A DNA stretch of 64,000 nt. It comes from Lepisosteus oculatus. Its lineage: Eukaryota > Chordata > Actinopteri > Semionotiformes > Lepisosteidae. The DNA is taken from contig NC_090711.1 in assembly GCF_040954835.1 (NCBI RefSeq), forward strand, positions 4,471,501 through 4,535,500. The letters are read 5' to 3'. The translations under genes were made by a program, and so were the position numbers. Below the pieces are notes generated by a model, which worked only from the letters and a program-made list of their open reading frames with translations, was not told the origin of the DNA and searched no databases. Positions 1 through 21,272 of this stretch are shown here, piece by piece. Position 1 is the stretch's first letter. The number at the start of each line of letters is the position of its first letter.

Positions 1-383
1 CTGCCCACCACGGTGTTCGCCCCAGGCTCAGTCGGCAGGACCAGGATCGGGGGAACGGCGACCCCCGCAAGCCTCGATGCCTGGGTGGCGGCGGGCCCGC
101 CCGGGGTGGCCGGCAGCTGGGGGGAGGCTCCGCAGCTACTCGCCGGCACCTGGTGTCCGGCGGCTGCGGCTCCGGCTTCTTGAGCCTGCAGCTCGGTCTC
201 TCTCTGGCTGTGGTTCCCATTGCTCAGGTGATCTACGGGCCGCCCGTCAAGTGAGATGTTGTTCAGGAAGGAGAGGGCGGCCTGCCTCCTCCGTGAGTCT
301 TTACTTTTCCGAGGGTGATCTTTAGGCGCTTTACTACCGTGGCATAACGTGCTACGCGAACTGCAAGTAGCAGCCGCCGCCAT
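1..383 (-). CDS. cables2: CABLES2-like protein, first coding exon (partial, runs off the left edge)
   Basis: CABLES proteins (Cdk5 and Abl enzyme substrates) are cyclin-box adaptors that connect cyclin-dependent kinases with Abl-type tyrosine kinases and influence CDK tyrosine phosphorylation. On the minus strand an ATG at 383-381 in a strong context (A at -3, G at +4) opens 127 codons without a stop to the window edge. The product starts MAAAAT, then has a basic stretch KDSRRRQAAL followed by SFLNNISLDGRP. This RRRQAAL..FL.NISLDGR block is the signature of CABLES N-termini. The rest is Ala/Pro/Ser-rich low complexity, as expected for this poorly conserved exon. The cyclin-like C-terminal domain lies outside the window. 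NNISLDGRP is closer to my memory of CABLES2 than of CABLES1, and other genes here are human chromosome 20 genes, as CABLES2 is. The paralogue choice is less certain than the family. The start exon is GC-rich and part of a CpG island. Confidence 0.85.
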   Translation of the reverse strand, partial: MAAAATCSSRSTLCHGSKAPKDHPRKSKDSRRRQAALSFLNNISLDGRPVDHLSNGNHSQRETELQAQEAGAAAAGHQVPASSCGASPQLPATPGGPAATQASRLAGVAVPPILVLPTEPGANTVVG

Positions 384-540
384 TCTCCAAATGAAAGGAA
401 ACAGATAAACCAAAAGCATTCTACCCGGCGTGAGGACTCAAACCCACCCGCCTACCGCCAGCGTATTGGAGCAATTTATGCGATATGCAAAACAGTAGTT
501 TCCCCCGAGGTCAGGATTGGCTACTCTGGTTGGTTATAAA
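384..540 (-). promoter_or_regulatory. Putative CABLES2 promoter and 5' UTR, CpG-rich, with two reverse CCAAT boxes
   Basis: The CpG-dense stretch that begins at the left edge ends at about 480, unlike the CpG-poor DNA to its right. Upstream of the CABLES2 ATG on the minus strand there are two CCAAT motifs, read as attgg on the plus strand at 465-469 and 516-520, and a weak TATA-like ttataaa at 534-540. This is a plausible CpG-island promoter. The transcription start cannot be fixed from sequence alone. Confidence 0.55.
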
Positions 541-3500
541 ACTGTGCAAACATCGTCCCAGAGGCATGTTTTTGATTCCGTTTTGTTGTGGTCATTAAAA
601 GGCATCTTGCCTTTTTTAATTCGGTACTTAGACAATACATAGTCTCGTAGCCTAAACAAATATTTAATCATGGGGTCATGAATATTACTTTGCCACGATG
701 ATTGCATAAGGCTAGAAAACAGAACCCTCAACAAAGACCCTACAAGGTCCATAGACTTGCATCTGTATCACAAGCAGCACTGAAGCAGTTTTGAATATTT
801 TCACTACAAACATAGAATTACAACATAAATTACTTTAATATTTAAACAGAGGAAATCTGCAGTTTGTACAGTGTGAGGTGCATATTTAGCCTGAAATCCA
901 ATAGTGTGGTCTTAGAGGTTTAGTGATTAAGCCCTCACGAGAACAGATTTTGAAAAGAACCCTGAATTGTTTCATCTCTCAAAGAAGTACACAATAGGAA
1001 TAAATATTTCAATACCTTTTTCTTACTAAAGCCTGGCTTAAATGGAGGTTTAAACTCACTCCTCAACAGGAAATCCCAGGTGTGCCTTGTGATCATACCT
1101 TCTTGTTCAACGAAAGTTTTTTACATTAAAAGAAATTTGCAAATATTTGTGCTTGGAATTTAGGATTTGGCTGGTGGGTTGAAATACTGATTTAACCAAG
1201 CCTTGTGTTACAAAACATTTATATAGTGGGAAGACTGTACACAAGATATTTTCCTTCTAGTTACTGCAAATTGAATGATTTATCTACCATGTAACACTAA
1301 TGCACTGGGAAAACTGTCTCTTGTGAGATCAGGAATGAGAAACTTCAAGTGCCTCAGGAAATGTCACACCTCTGGAAGATCTAATATTAGAGCTGCTTCC
1401 TTCAAAGAGAGGCAGATGGAGAAGAGAATTATCTGAATTGGGAAGCTGAGTTTTGTATTGCTGTAGTATTATTACAGAAACCCTCGGAGACAATGTAATC
1501 TTAAAATGTTAGTATGGACATATGTAACATTTGTTTTCTTTTAGTTTGCTATCTGATGATATCTAAATTAAGGTTGGAAAGAGGCAGAATGTTCATTAAA
1601 TCAGCAGTGAAACACCAGCCAGAGGACAAGTGGAAACTACAGGGAAGTGCATTTAAAACTGAGAACAGCAGTCACCTGTTCATGTGAAGGATTCTGGGAA
1701 TGTCTGACAAGCTGTCCAGTCCCATGGTTGAAGCTCACAAACTGGCTATTTTCCAGAAAAGTCTGAATATGGCACGTGGATTTAATTAGCTGCTTAGTAC
1801 CAAATCAGCTGATACTCCAGTGGTGTCCTCTAATCTGTAACCTTTTTTTGTGACTCCAAACTCTTTAATACATGGTTTTATATTAGATCTGAGGGACTGA
1901 GTCTGAGATAGAATTGGACATTCATTATAAAGTTTATATACTTATATATTACATATAAAGTAATATCTGATTTTTAAATCACCAATGAAATAAATAGGAC
2001 TGGATAAAGATAGGGCTCAGAGGACACAGATATCACAGTGCCCTCAAGTACAGTATGGGCTACTGCTTGGCAGAAGACTGGGTAGCTTTGAGGGAAATGT
2101 GCCTCTGTCCCCTGGCTAACCTTGATTCTAGCTTGCCTTCTGCAGTCTGTCCCAATTCAACTGTTGGCTTGATGTGTCGGTGAGAAAGAAACACCTTGAT
2201 AAGAGGACAGACTTAGATTGAGGTTAATCCTACTTTACATTTAGCTCAGAGACAACTGAATGTTTACAGAGCTATGCATTTTGCAAACAAGATTTCCCTT
2301 CTGTTTTCATCGCAGGCACATTTATTTCTAATGATTATTATTTTTGAGCAATCAAAGGATTATAAACAAGCTTCTCACATCTGTACAGTGAGAGCATTTG
2401 AGCTTGTTAGTCTCTCAGTAATTCTTCTGTTGACAGATGGCCTGCTGAATTGAAAAACACTGTAGAATTAACATGCCTTCAGTGAAAGATCTGCCTTATG
2501 TTTTAACCTCTGTACAGTTTACAGTTACTGTCTGCTGCTGTGTTCGCTTGTTTGTTCCAGCAGTACTTAAATGAAGGTCTGACTGAATGCTGTTAATTGT
2601 AATGGTAGAGGTATTTTCTGCAAAGCCTCATGATTAATGTTTTAGAACACTCATCCGGGCTAGGGAGTCTGGGAAATTGAAATGGTTTATCACGTTGTTC
2701 ACTGCATTTAATAACCATGGCTAACTTCCACTGTAAGAAAATGAGCCTTCCAAAGGTTTAGTGCAAGTTAATTTTGACATTAACATTTTACATATGGTAA
2801 AGGACATAAATATTTGCGTCCTTCAGATGTAACAACTATTTATGGTAATTAATTGTTGTTTAAGTGCAGTTTAATTTAGTTTAAAAAATATTGCTCCTAA
2901 AATAATACAGTGCATTCATTCTTTATTTGAATGCAGTCTTAAGTAACCCTCAAAACAACTTCACAGAGCCTACAGTATGTATAATACACAATAGACAACA
3001 TTATTATGTGTTAGGGTCATGAACAGGGTTATATCTATTTTTGTCCAAAAATTATGGCAGAATAAGGAATTTAGAATATTATAGCATCATATGGAGCTTC
3101 TATGAAGTCAGCTTTCTGGCTACATCAACAATAACTTATATGGCAGTAATTATTATTGAGTATCAATCAATCGCAGCAAATTATGGCTAGGTAGCCATCT
3201 ACTGGAAAAGTGGTTTAATACAAATATTCTGATAATTTTTATACCATTTATTGCATTTATTAAATTAGTAAAACAGGATAGTTATTGAAGTGGAGTGTTT
3301 TATGAGTTGGAGGAGATTAATGCATATGTCTGTATATATTACACTTTCTATAACTCTTTCAGATTACATTACAGATTCACATGACCATGCTGCCATTTTC
3401 AACATTTCAGCAATTTTATCTTGTTTCCTAATTTTGTGTTGCTGCTCCATTTTAATTATTGACACATAAACCCATTCAGATCTATACAATTGCTGATATA

Positions 3501-3723
3501 TATTAACACATATTCTTTGAAAAAAGCAATAACAAAATATAATTAGACCTATAAAAGATAAAAAATAAAAAAAATAACTTTTCCACCTTAGTGCAGGCAC
3601 ACAGTCTTTCTAGCTACTGTGAGTGGCATACAGGCTGCCACCTACATAAACCCGAAATTACTGGACATTGTGCACAGCTTGCAGCAAAAACGCAAGTATT
3701 GTTGATATTTTCAGAAGTGATCT

Positions 3724-3778
3724 GAGTGACAACATACTGTCAGTAAAAGGGCACACCATGGGTTCACATTAATGGGAC
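3724..3778 (+). repeat. Direct repeat unit 1 (partner at 4252-4306)
   Basis: A block of about 52 bp starting gtgacaacatactgt and containing gcacaccatgggttca recurs about 530 bp to the right with a handful of differences. No family was recognised. Confidence 0.6.
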
Positions 3779-4251
3779 AGGCAACTCATAATGTTTTAAA
3801 CTATTTGGGACGGAACTCATTTTTGCTGGATGTTTTTTTAAGTGTTTTTTAAATTGATTTTTGATTAAGAGAAAAGTGCGTTATGCTTCTTTTTCTTTGT
3901 CCACAGAGAATACGACTTGCACCGTAGATGCATATAGTAGATGCATATAATTCGTTCAATTGATTGTGAGATTTTCAGAATGATTAAATGAAAAACACAA
4001 AATAAAAATCCCAATCCAGGCCAATAAGCAGTTACAGGCTTAAGGAAATTAAATTGCAAAGTGTGACCTGTCCAAATTTTAAACCTCAGCAATACTGTAG
4101 TATCAATTCACTAAGGAAATGTAAACTCCATGCGGCAGTTTAAACCTATTCTAAAAATATAAATGCATTGTTTTACTATATTGTTATACAAATTTGCTGA
4201 AAAAGTGTATAATTTAATTCTTGTATGTGTAAGTAAATTATGTTTTTTTTA

Positions 4252-4306
4252 TAGTGACAACATACTGTAAGTTAAAAGGCACACCATGGGTTCAAATTAA
4301 TAGGAT
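4252..4306 (+). repeat. Direct repeat unit 2 (partner at 3724-3778)
   Basis: Second copy of the block, same orientation, sharing gtgacaacatactgt and gcacaccatgggttca. The two copies lie in what is probably the CCM2L 3' flank or 3' UTR. Confidence 0.6.
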
Positions 4307-4412
4307 GATCGATTATTTGATTGATATATGTATGGTATCTCCTTTCCTAACCTGAAATGTAGCAAATGCATAAAGACGTATTTGCATCTTTAATGCTTTT
4401 ACAAGCCTGAGT

Positions 4413-14120
<9,708 letters not shown>

Positions 14121-14300
14121 TCCTTCTCCCCACTTTTATTGAAGTGGTGCAGCTGCCTCTCTCGTTCGGGATTTGCTGTGGTGTGTACCCATTGGGAGGT
14201 CTGCTTGCCATAGAGGAAGCTCAGCTTTCCTGTGCGAGAGGAAACTCCACCAGAAGTCCTGATATAAACTTGGGTTCAGCTTCCATTCTCTAGGCTGCAA
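14121..14300 (-). promoter_or_regulatory. Putative CCM2L 5' UTR and promoter
   Basis: Immediately upstream of the CCM2L ATG. On the minus strand there is a TATA-like TTTATATC at 14268-14261 and a CCAAT motif inside cccattggg (plus strand, about 14189-14197). GGAA cores typical of ETS factors (plus strand aggaagc near 14214 and gaggaaac near 14239) would fit endothelial expression. The motifs are short, so this is only a candidate. The transcription start is not determined. Confidence 0.35.
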
Positions 14301-15504
14301 ATCTGCAGCACACAAAGCAAAGTGTTTTTCACAAAAGCCTGAGATTCTAATGAGGTGAAAACCAGGGTGAAAACTATTGCAGTCTGTGCACATCTCATCC
14401 AGTGGCAGTAATTCGTCTGTTTGGGGGCAAAATAGCGTCGTCTTAATGGAAACAAATTATTTGGGCGGAACTATTTAAATAATTGTGCATGAAGAACGTG
14501 AAAAAAGAGCATAGTCTGTGGCAAAAGCTTTTTTTTGTCAAGTTTTTAGTACAGGTAAAAAAGAACCTTTTTCTCACACAGTGTGTTGTAAAATCCCAAA
14601 AGTTAAGAAACGTTTTCTTTGTCTGGTGGTTGCCAGCTATGTTTTTTTTCTGAGTTTGAAAACCTGTGTAGCCAAACAGGATAAAGCCAACAAGTCCAAG
14701 AGTGACATGTAGTGCAAGGGAAAAGACCAGAGTTTTGTTGTTATCCTGATACTTCTTCATTTGACATCTTACTGTATGTGAAGGGTGATATGAGTAAAAA
14801 ATGTTGGTTTTAAAAATTAGAATTCAGTTCAAGATTTTATAACTGATATCACTTTACCGTATATCCTATGAAATGTAAACTGCTTCAAAAGTCCGGTTGC
14901 AAAGATGAATGTTTAAACCATCTTTTGCTGTTTGTATTTAATAACACAGTACCTCCTGTGACCACTAGATGGGGAGCGAAATGCTTTCTAGCCGTCATTC
15001 TTGGGCCAAGTGTAAAACTTTAAAAGACTCAAAAACAACACCTCTACAATGCTAAGATTTTGTTAGGAAGCAATCAGGCACATGGAATATTTACTGTAAT
15101 GAGACTGTTTATTGGAAAAAACATTGTAAAGACAAGCAGAAAATAATTGTCTGTCCAAGTTAATGGGACGTCACAAGGTTCCCGTTTGCGTATTTTTGCC
15201 TTCTTAAACTTTGAGCGTATTTGATTCTCCTGCTTGCAAATCACTGCTCCTAACCTGTGGTGTTTAATCCCTGTGTAAGGGATGCCATCAGGGACTTCAG
15301 TAATCAGATGGAAGTTATTTGAAATAAAACAGGTTTTGATTTCCTTTAAAGGCTTTGATTAAAGCAGAACCTCAGCCTACCCACAGATTACAAAATAGGT
15401 GAAGTCCCTCAATCATTATTTCATTGAGTCTTGTGCTGAATGCAACATGCAATTTTTTCATTTGATGGAGGCTATTGGTTTACTGCAGGTTTCTTACATC
15501 CGTC
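14301..15504. other. Intergenic, upstream of CCM2L
   Basis: AT-rich sequence without a recognised exon. It contains a CTCF-like motif, ccactagatggggag, at 14962-14976 on the plus strand. Nothing else stands out. Confidence 0.45.
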
Positions 15505-16075
15505 TAGTGACAGCAGCGTGAGCCACCTTGGAGTCTGATCTTGTCAGGTAACAGAAGATACAGTATGCAAAGCTGGGTCTGGCCAGATCAGCACTGGGAT
15601 GAGGAGACCTCAGGGAAATACGAGGTTACTGCTGTCAGTGGTGTTCGTGACCTGGTAGGTGGTATTCTTACCTTTGGAGCAAAAGTTCCAAATCCAGTGC
15701 CTCACTATTGTTACATGCAACACTGTATGAGGTACTATCTCTTAGATGAGATTCTGACCACATGGAGCTACTTTGTAAGAGTAGGGGCATTAACCCTGGT
15801 GTTCTGGCTTAATTGCCCTCTGGGTTTGAATAATTTGACCTCCCTAAATTTTGCTGTTTACTTAATCGGCTAAAGCTATTTCCCACTTCTCCACCAGACC
15901 TGCTGTAGAGTGAGGCTGTGGGTATAGAACTGCTGCCATGAGTCACTCAGGTAGGTGCTACATTCCAGTGAGGGGTGAAGTGTGCTTCCCTATTTTTTTG
16001 GAATACTCTTTGTGATCCTTTGGGATGAAAACCTTTATACAAATTCTTATGGCTAATTATTGATTATTATTGGAA
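15505..16075 (+). mobile_element. 5S-rRNA-derived SINE, diverged full-length copy
   Basis: The head has gtctgatcttgtcaggtaac and cagcactgggatgaggagacc, a decayed 5S promoter region. The middle has gtaagagtaggggcattaac. The 3' end has gtgctacattccagtgaggg, then tttgggatgaaaacctttat and a ttattgattattatt tail. Same family and orientation as the copy at 8490-8990, but older. The 110-codon open frame starting at 15541 is a by-product of the element. Confidence 0.78.
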
Positions 16076-18454
16076 AGTTGCATTCAGCTGCTGGGACTAT
16101 AACCTTTGCCTGGCAGGTCGACGTTATCATTTAACTGCTGCCTTGGTCAGAAAGAGCAACAAGAAATATGAAAATGTATGTAAACTTTTTACAGTATGTC
16201 CACTATGTAGTCGAAACTACAGATTGTTTTATCTGTTTTAGTTTACAGGTGCAGTTGAAAATCCTTCATTTGCAATGTTATTCATATATTCATTTAGAAT
16301 AATAACCTAGTTTATACAACTATAGTTGTTTGTCAATTATATTGTTTTGAATATTATGTGCTAGTTCAGCCTTCTCTAGCAAAAGAATTCTGGTGGATGC
16401 AGTGTGGTTAGAAAGGGGTGTCAATACTGTGTCTGCAATCCCTAAGATATTGATGGTGTTGTAGTTTTTTAAAATACATTCCTTCTTATTGGATATCTAT
16501 CATCTGGTTCTAGAGGTGAGTTTATAGATCGATAATCCTTCGCCAATTTTCTTTGTTTAATCCAGAGAAAGAGATCAGTAATGATGATGGATTTTAAAAC
16601 AATGTATTTGTTTCATTTTAAAGAATTCTAGCACGACACAATGTAGAAAATAACACAGAAATGTTTGAATTGCTGGCTATACAACAGCACTAATCTGCTT
16701 TTTTCTTTTTTTGTTTACTAGGAAATAAATAGAAAGACAAGGTTAAAAAGCTATACAAAAAATAACAGCTGAGGTAGATAAAAAATTACATAAAAAACAA
16801 ATTCAAATTCATATAAATAAATCAATATATCCACATGGCACATTTACAATCAACCATATTTTTACAAACAGTGTTAGGAAGAATATATGAAAATGACAAT
16901 GTGCCAACATACACCTTTTCATTTTGCCAGATACAATAGAGAAGTCAGAGCATCAAATGAGAGACCACACTTCTGTAATAACCATGGGTTTGCTAAACAT
17001 TTTTTTACGGCAATGAAACATTTCTCTGTTGCTTTTCATGCTGCAAGATACAAAAAATTATTTTCAAGGCATCATGAAAGCATACTATGTTGGATGTTAT
17101 TTAAAAGTGAGAATGGAGATACAGAATAAACACATTTTGAAATGTTTTTATCACTGGAATTTGAGAATTTGAGAACAAAGAATTGCATTTTAAGTTGCCT
17201 TGACCAAATGTTAAAGTCAAAGGCCTAAGCAGGTTGTCACAACTAAATCTTTTGACTTATTAAGAATGCCTGCTGATTGATCATAAGCACAACTGTACAT
17301 TTCGCAAAAGTTGAGGCAAGTTCACAGTGATTCTTGACTACAGTATGCTTGTAAAGTATGTGACTTTAATTTGCAAATTTCTTATTTTTCAGCTCCTGTC
17401 AGCACTGCAGGCATCCCATTTTAAAAACCTGACCTTACAGTTTGTTATTTTTGAAAGCTTTACAGATAATCATTTAAAGAAAAGGTTGTATGTTTTGCCA
17501 GTGGGCTTCAGCAAGAAAAACACGAAAAAGTAAACCTGTTGTAATGGCAGAATGACAAATTATTTTGTTTGATATTATTTGCGGGGGAAAGAGAATGTGA
17601 ACCTTGGCAATGTCAGGTAATGGCTTTCCAAAATTTCACAGAGGGAGATTTACTTTGACGCTTGCTTTAGAAACGTCCGTCTCACCAGCTTTAGTGTAAA
17701 TTACAGGCATGGTATCCTGTGAAATTTCTCGGAGTTTTGGGGTTGGAAGTCTTATAACAGTTGAATCTATTGCTACAGATTGGCTGTAAAAACGTACTTG
17801 TACAGTGACAGGTAATAAAAGCCATTAATAACTAGGAGCTTCTGAAGTTCTTGTGTTCTGAGAGAGGAAAATAATTTGCAATGATATGACTCTAACTGTA
17901 TGTAGAAAAAAAGGCATATCTTTTATATTATAATAATATTCTACTTCATAAATTATTGCCTTTTTCCTTCTGAAAACACAAAGGTATAAATTGTATAACA
18001 CAATTTATGTGCCACAACAATGAGAGTGACATTATTGATTATTTGTATAATACTTAGGTGTCCTAGGTCCTTCCCCAATAACCCAGTTCCTACTGATATT
18101 TGCTCTATTTGAGCTCTCAGTTTGATCTTAATTATTTAACTGAACTGATTAAGAGGTTAAGATGCCTCTTATTAACTTTATTGGATAGTTGTTTTTTGAA
18201 CTTGCAGGACACTGAAGACTGGAGTTCATCCTCTTTAAAAATGATCCGAGACTGTGTTTCTGTGTCCAGAAGAGGGCGCTCTTTAACGTCTTTTCTCATA
18301 ACCTTGAGAGGGGAGTGGTGGAAGCTCAAGCAATGAGGACAAGGTCACAGGAGAGGATTATGTCTGTGCCACCACTAGAGGCTTTCCCACTGCTCCCCTC
18401 AGCTCACTTTGGGTGCAGATAGGTTTTCTGAACCGCTCGTTACCTTGTTTTAAA
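16076..18454. other. Intergenic, no recognised feature apart from one CTCF-like motif
   Basis: AT-rich DNA. A CTCF-like motif, ccagaagagggcgc, lies at 18266-18279 on the plus strand. It is 13 of 14 compatible with the core consensus as I know it. No gene was seen. Confidence 0.45.
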
Positions 18455-18455
18455 C

Positions 18456-18607
18456 ACGTCAAGGTTTATTCCATTCCAGAGAGAAAGGAGAAGAGACACA
18501 AAGCTTCGGCTGTGAAGTCTTCATCAGATCTTCCATATCTAAGTCCACGGTTGAAATATTGTGTCTCTTCTCTTTCCTTTTCAGCATGGAATAAACCTTT
18601 ACACGTT
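18456..18607. repeat. Inverted pair of repeat ends with a hammerhead-like core (Penelope-like element terminus?)
   Basis: Two arms, about 18456-18534 and 18535-18607, are imperfect reverse complements. Each carries aggtttattccat at its outer end, then a purine-rich gagaagagacacaa segment. The minus strand of the left arm holds CTGATGAAG, a short loop, and CAGCCGAA (18527-18505), which resembles the conserved core of a hammerhead ribozyme (CTGATGA, stem, GAAA). Such ribozymes are known in the terminal repeats of Penelope-like retroelements. I recall very similar sequences as common fish repeats. Both copies are degenerate. The inverted arrangement is directly visible; the family is inference. 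Confidence 0.45.
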
Positions 18608-19794
18608 CCTTAGCAGCCTACGCATGCTGACGCAGCTCCCTGCTTGTTTTAAACATGCCCAATGTGAAATATAGAATCCTACCTACCACCTTCACTCCAC
18701 CCCAACAACAAGGCTGTATTATGCTCTGCTTACTGTGCCTACTGTGCCTAGGCCCTGTGAAAACTAAAGAGCCCATGAAAGAAATGACCTTGTTTTTTAC
18801 TTGTATGATAAAACCTTTAACAAAAAGTTTTTTTTCTGGAATAAATATGTATATAGCAAGGATAAGCTATCCAAAAAATATTCAATGTCATTTTGACCAC
18901 CCATTTACCAATAGAAATTGATACACTTATAAACATACCTCTACCAAATGGCCTAAGAAAGAGAAGTGCCTACAGGGCCCACAAGGGCATTAATCCGACC
19001 CTGCTCCACAGAACGTAATTGAAAATAGACCCGAAAATAGAAGACAAGTGTTCTTATCAGAGCCCTTTCTTCAAAGCACTGGACAATGAGAAAACCTGTT
19101 TGCTAACGGCTATATTTAAAATGTTTCAGCTTCCTTATTTAGCGCTGCACTCAAAAATGTTATTTCCTACATAAATGCATTGGTCGTTTTATTGAACACT
19201 TGTTTCTTTGCCACAAACTGAATTAAAGCTATTCTGAATAATACTGAAACCTGAACACACTAACACTCGGATTCACAGCTGTGTCTATCCATGTAATGTC
19301 AATTGATTACGATTCAGTTTTATTGAAAGATTATGCAGAAAAAAAATCAATTAGGCTGAAGTTAAAAATACAATTTAAGGACACTGGATGAGTTTTGTAG
19401 TGAAAAAGTAATTCTAAATAAAGCACTGGTATTGGAGGCATACATTAAGTTCTTTATTAACACAGTATCAAAAAGGGGACATTTTTAATGTAATTTAAAA
19501 CCTATATGTCTGGTAGTGTTTGTTTCTCATGCCTAAAGGATTTAGTTAAGCTATGGGTGGAGAATTGCTTGAACTCTGTAAGTTGAGTATTAGAACTATC
19601 AATCATCAAGATATTTATTGCATATGTGTAATATGAAGGATATTATTATTATTTTATATAGTCTTTTTCATGGTAAGAACAAATACCTTAAAAGTGATCA
19701 CAGACTTAATAACACAGATTATGGGCATTAAAGATGAACTGACAACATTTTTGATTTGAAAAAATTAAACACCTTTGTGCTTCATCTCCATCTT

Positions 19795-20110
19795 TTGACC
19801 TTCACGTTCCCGAATAAACCTGTTGAGGTTCTTTAAACTGATTTCATCATGCATTTCCATACAATAGTTTTTGCGTCTTGTTCTCGAAGTGGGTGTGATT
19901 TTTCTGACAAGTGAAGCCTGAGCTTCCCCATGCGCAAGCAGGATGTTTGGTTAAAATCACGATGCTACGCGAGTAAGCAAGAGACTGGCCAGTGTTCTAT
20001 TCTCTGTGGAACGAACGTCTCGTTTCTTCGACTGACATTTGGAAAGAGAGGTGTTAACCTTTCCACACAAAATCCATTAGCTCACCCATGGTTACGCATA
20101 AGCACCTTAT
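19795..20110. promoter_or_regulatory. CpG-retaining pocket between CCM2L and XKR7
   Basis: Roughly a dozen or more CpG dinucleotides fall in about 300 bp (for example cacgttcccg, atgctacgcgag, gaacgaacgtctcg), while flanking kilobases have very few. Retained CpGs suggest a constitutively unmethylated element, but no promoter motif or coding exon was recognised. Confidence 0.3.
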
Positions 20111-21232
20111 AGTTCAGCAGTAGAAAACAAACAGACTGCTAGGCTTTACAGTTGCAAAAGAAAAAAAAAACAGGAAAGGATATACACTTTAATCTGCATG
20201 CATGCATCTTCACAAATTGTCCTTATGTATTCTGGACCAACATTTGAAACACACCCAGCTTTTCCACCAGCTGTTGTTCGTAGATTACAGCAGCTCAGGT
20301 TGTCCCACCTCCCACACTATTAAGAAATTGGCACAACTTGTACGTGGCAATAGAAGTGAGAGATGGGTCAGTTTCATTACGTAGCTGTGATTGTAACACA
20401 TCCACTCCCTTCTCATATCACTCGATAATCGGAACGCCGAGTTGGTAAATTATAATACACAAGTTTCTGAACAAAACACAGTCCTTACCCAAAGCTTGCC
20501 TTTGAGAGGGGAGCTATGCCTGTATTACCTAGGCAACCAGAACCTGTAACATTAGAATATTTTCGATTGCTTGTTTAAAGAATGTTTCAAGAGAGAATAC
20601 CTCTCAGGCACTGACAATTGTTTATACAAATTTGCTATTTAAATGCCTTGAAAGTACAGGATATTTCATCAGGACAAATACAAACATCTACAGAACTCTT
20701 TCATAGCTTTGGGTAGCTTTTCTGAAGTAAAATGCAAAATCTTTGTTTTTTAGTTTGAATCTTAGCTCACTATTGTTTTCTTTAGAGGTCTGGCCTTGTG
20801 TGTGACGCAACAAGACACAATTCCTCATAAATGTTTCACTCACATCAGACAGTGGGACCCATTCTGCATGCGATCAACATTCACAGCCACGCTATCTTGG
20901 GAAAATCGTTTTTCCTGAACTTATATCCTTTATCCTTGAGGAACTCTTGCGAAATGTTCACTATTTTGTGTGGCAAACTTCCAATTCGTGAGACCAGGAC
21001 AAGATTAATTTTTTTTTTGCAAAGCCTGAAAAAACGGAAAGCAAAAAGTACGAACTCAACTGCTGAAAATCAGAGGCAGAAATGTGCTTTGTCCAGTCGC
21101 TTGTATTTAACAAAGTATTTTACCCCTGCATGTTCAGTAGAAAGCATTTCAAAACACATTCAGGCAGAGCAGTTTCAAACAAATCTGTGAACAAAGACAT
21201 GTCAAAGAATGAAACGCCAAGACAACAACAGG

Positions 21233-21272
21233 CAAATAAACAAACAAACAAACAAACAAACAAACAAATAAA
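21233..21272 (+). repeat. CAAA microsatellite
   Basis: About eight tandem caaa units, flanked by interrupted variants (caaataaa, caaataaatg). Confidence 0.95.

Larger units (their letters stand above)
541..4412. other. Intergenic region between CABLES2 promoter and CCM2L 3' end
   Basis: About 3.9 kb of AT-rich DNA with no recognisable exon on either strand. It must contain the CCM2L 3' UTR (leftward from 4412). An ATTAAA variant poly(A) signal lies on the minus strand at 4394-4389, only 19 nt past the stop. The first canonical AATAAA on that strand that I found is about 1.2 kb away, at 3252-3247, so the 3' end is unresolved. A 50-bp direct repeat is listed separately. Nothing else was recognised. 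Confidence 0.6.

Noticed and set aside
77..325. Plus-strand 82-codon frame at the left edge
   Set aside because: It is antisense to the CABLES2 start exon in a CpG island; Arg/Pro-rich composition is a GC artefact.
421..465. tRNA-like gggtttgagtcctcacgccgg on the minus strand near the CABLES2 promoter
   Set aside because: The matching 5' acceptor strand and a plausible anticodon arm are absent, so no tRNA gene can be built.
15541..15873. Plus-strand 110-codon open frame
   Set aside because: It lies wholly within a 5S-derived SINE copy and has no recognisable product.
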